This document shows, piece by piece, positions 44,195 through 46,646 of a DNA stretch of 46,646 nucleotides; the first letter of the stretch is position 1; each line of letters starts with the position of its first letter. The stretch is from Mnemiopsis leidyi (taxonomy: Eukaryota; Ctenophora; Tentaculata; Lobata; Bolinopsidae). Location of the stretch: the NCBI GenBank assembly GCA_000226015.1, contig JH155412.1, positions 179,547-226,192 of the forward strand, in the 5' to 3' direction. The translations under genes were made by a program, and so were the position numbers. The notes under the pieces were generated by a model. That model was not told the DNA's origin and searched no databases. It saw only the letters and a program-made list of their open reading frames with translations.

Positions 44195-46460
44195 TGAATT
44201 CGGATTTTTTGGAACCAAATTGGAACCACATGGGACAAAATTGGGACAGTTTTTTGGACAGTTGTTTTTATGTTAAACTAATGATCTGATGACCTTTGAA
44301 GTTGACTATGATTGATAGGGGCAATGTGAAGAGGACCTGACCTTTGGTAGCCCGAAATGACGCACCAGATTACCAGAATGAACAAAAATGAACAATTTTT
44401 TGAATTTTCCCGAAATTTCCCAAATCCAATTGATTTAGGTTTGTATCGATCTTACACGTGTCCCTCCAAATTTTGGAGGCCCTGGGTCGTTATCGTCTGG
44501 TACGTTCACAATGGCCTGGTTGTCCAAAGTTTTCCAGGTATCCTAAATTTTGGAACCAAACTTGGGAGTTGGAAAGTGATCTAGGGCACTTAGACCGTGT
44601 TCCGACGACTTTTGAATGTTGTCTATAATTGGTAGGGGAAATGTAAAGAAGACCTAACCTGTGGAAGCCCGAAATGATGCCCCAGATTCCCAAAATGAAC
44701 AAGAATGAACGTTCTGTATGACTCAGTGCCTCCAAAATTTGCAGGGACACTTGTTAAATCGATAAAATCGAAATCAATCGGTTTTGGGATATTTAATTTC
44801 GGGAACTTTCAAAAAATTGCTAATTTTTGTTCATTCTATTCATTCTGGGGGCCTGGGGTATAAAATTGGCTAGTTGTATGTAAAACATATGCAGGGACAC
44901 GTGTTAGATAGATAACAAGAATTGCGGCCGCTTTCATTGTGTCACTGTCAGGCGACCGCTGAATTTCCTCTATCATGCTGTCGCTAATGGTCATTAAACT
45001 TCGCGGAATAAGGAATCAAAATACGCAACCTCGTACCAGACTTAATTTCGGTTTGTTTTCATTGTTCTGCACGTGTAATTAACTTGTCAGACGTTGCCTG
45101 ACCAGGTGACCTGCTGCCGCGAAGCGGCAGCCCCCGCGCGCGGCAGCGATTTGAAAATTGAAAATGGGCCGCAACGCAAGGCAAAAATTAACGCAGCCGT
45201 TTGATGCAGCCACGATTGAAAGATTCCACGCTGCACGCGCAGAGTTAAGACACAATTGCGCGTTCTTTTCATCGTTAATTATTTCAAAAATCTTAACTCA
45301 GCTTTGCATTACGTCGTCATTATTGTATTGTATTTGTATGTGCTGCCTTCATAATGTATTCCTCGCGTTATGTTTATGCTTTGGTGTGAATTGGTCGTTA
45401 AAGGATTAGTTCGGAGCTGAGATTAAAATCATTCGACAAATTACTCAGTAAAACGTAAGTTGAAAAGAATTTTGATCGTACCTTACTTTTTCTTTTTCTT
45501 GTTTGATCGTACATCTTGTTGTAGTTGTTGCGGGGCAATTATGTTTACATTTCATGAATCATGATGTGGAATACATTCTGCGGCCTGAGTCAGTCGATAG
45601 TCTGATACCATATGTTCCAACTAAGTTAACCAAACTAATGCCTTTCATTGCTTTATAACCTATAATCGTAACCGTATATAATTACATAATTAAGTTTGAT
45701 AAAGGAGCGTGCGCGCGGACGTACGGACGGACACTCTTGAGCTAATATTCCAAAATTACGCTGTCGATCGCCAACCCTTGTTTTGTTATACTATTTGTGC
45801 ACGTGCACAGAGGTATCAAAACAATCTTGCCATTAGGGCCCTTCGGTCCCTTTTCACATTGTCCTTACCAATTATATGCTAAGTCGCCGAAACACGGTCT
45901 AAGTGCCCTTAAAGTTTATCCCAAGTTTGGTTCCAAAATTCAGGATACTCAGGAGAAAACTTGGGACAATTTTGTAACCAGGCCATTGTGGACGTTCTAA
46001 CGACCCAGGGCCTCCAAAATTTGCAGGGACACTTGTAATATCGATACAAACCTAAATCAATCGGTTTTGGAACATTTCGGGAACTTTTAAAAAATTGTTC
46101 ATTTTTGTTCATTCTGGTAATCTGGTGCGTCATTTCGGGCTACCAAAGGTCAGGTCCTCTTCACATTGCCCCTATCAATCATAGTCAACTTCAAAAGTCA
46201 TCAGATCATTAATTTAACATAAAAACAACTGTCACTTGTAATATCGATACAAACCTAAATCAATCGGTTTTAGAACATTTCGGGAACTTTTAAAAAACTT
46301 TCATTTTTGTTCATTCCGTTCATTTTGGGAGTCTGGGGTATGATATAAGCTAGTTGCATGTAAAATGCCCTTTATATACCAATAACCTAGTATCATAATC
46401 AATTATAGAAAGTCAGAGGAATTCACTGTCCCAATTTGGTTCCAATTTTTGGATTCATCT
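44195..46460. mobile_element. Foldback-type inverted repeat structure, about 2.3 kb
   Basis: The left arm (about 44195-44615) and right arm (about 45880-46460) are inverted copies. The 71-bp stretch from 44330 (gaggacctgacctttggtag...) matches the opposite strand at 46091-46161 without a visible mismatch. The inner ends also match (agggcacttagaccgtgtt near 44583; its inverse near 45893). The right arm carries an extra insertion at about 46235-46427. The loop contains further diverged copies (44640-44860) of the same unit, and no transposase frame. Probably nested non-autonomous elements. Confidence 0.7.
45113..45131 (+). repeat. Perfect 8-bp stem hairpin, GAA loop
   Basis: GCTGCCGC-GAA-GCGGCAGC, followed by CCCCCGCGCGCGGCAGC. 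It is a GC-rich island in AT-rich surroundings, next to GTCAGACGTTGCCTGAC (45088-45104), which recurs inverted near 41804. Likely part of a transposon end. Confidence 0.6.
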
Positions 46461-46499
46461 GCTGGAGTAGACAAATATACAGGCTGACAAGTAAAGAAC

Positions 46500-46646
46500 G
46501 TACAGGCAAGTACAAACTATACAGGCAAGTACAAACTATACAGGCAAGTACAAACTATACAGGCAAGTACAAACTATACAGGACAAGTACAAACTATACA
46601 GGCAAGTACAAACTATACAGGCAAGTACAAACTATACAGGCAAGTA
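46500..46646 (+). repeat. 19-bp minisatellite running off the window
   Basis: Eight units of ACAGGCAAGTACAAACTAT, nearly identical; one unit has an extra A (ACAGGACAAGT). The array continues past the right edge, so its full length is unknown. Confidence 0.95.

Overview
This is animal (metazoan) genomic DNA. The genes have short to medium GT-AG introns (about 100 to 450 bp, a few over 1 kb), AATAAA polyadenylation signals, and products known from animals: TMCO1, AKAP17A, NASP, TOMM20, a calbindin-like EF-hand protein, a 7TM receptor and a calponin-homology protein. Compact AT-rich spacing, many small DNA-transposon remnants and a membrane-anchored laccase-like oxidase suggest an early-branching or other non-vertebrate animal (placozoan, cnidarian or sponge grade). 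I cannot name the species. One run of N (23761-24065) is an assembly gap.

Layout. From 0.7 to 18 kb six genes lie head to tail on the + strand: TMCO1 (ER calcium-load channel/translocon subunit), a RING-H2 ubiquitin ligase with SUMO-interaction-like motifs, AKAP17A (XE7-type splicing/PKA-anchoring protein without the RS tail), NASP (histone H3-H4 chaperone), TOMM20 (mitochondrial import receptor), and a two-EF-hand protein. From 18.6 to 29.4 kb the genes are on the - strand: two tandem purple acid phosphatase genes, duplicated together with their promoters and ending at the gap, and then a single-exon, membrane-anchored multicopper oxidase of the laccase type. Between them, 24-27.5 kb is a gene-poor stretch with a 36-bp minisatellite, a pogo/Tigger-like MITE and a GC-rich dispersed repeat. 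From 29.8 to 39.4 kb the + strand carries a TATA-driven candidate for a small secreted peptide, a single-exon 7TM receptor whose start-codon region is triplicated, and a 12-exon protein with two calponin-homology domains split by about 380 residues of disordered sequence. From 39.5 kb to the end the window is mostly transposon debris: a 634-bp element with about 62-bp terminal inverted repeats, a 2.3-kb foldback structure, and a 19-bp minisatellite running off the edge. It also holds one plausible terminal exon of a - strand gene.

How the genes relate. There is no operon logic. The + strand cluster is housekeeping (ER, nucleus, mitochondria, ubiquitin system), and three of its members (TMCO1, NASP, TOMM20) are also on one human chromosome, which suggests preserved ancient linkage. 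The - strand block encodes secreted or surface metalloenzymes (binuclear-metal phosphatases and a copper oxidase). Exon models below were worked out by hand from splice signals, reading phase and remembered family sequence. No database search or transcript data were used.
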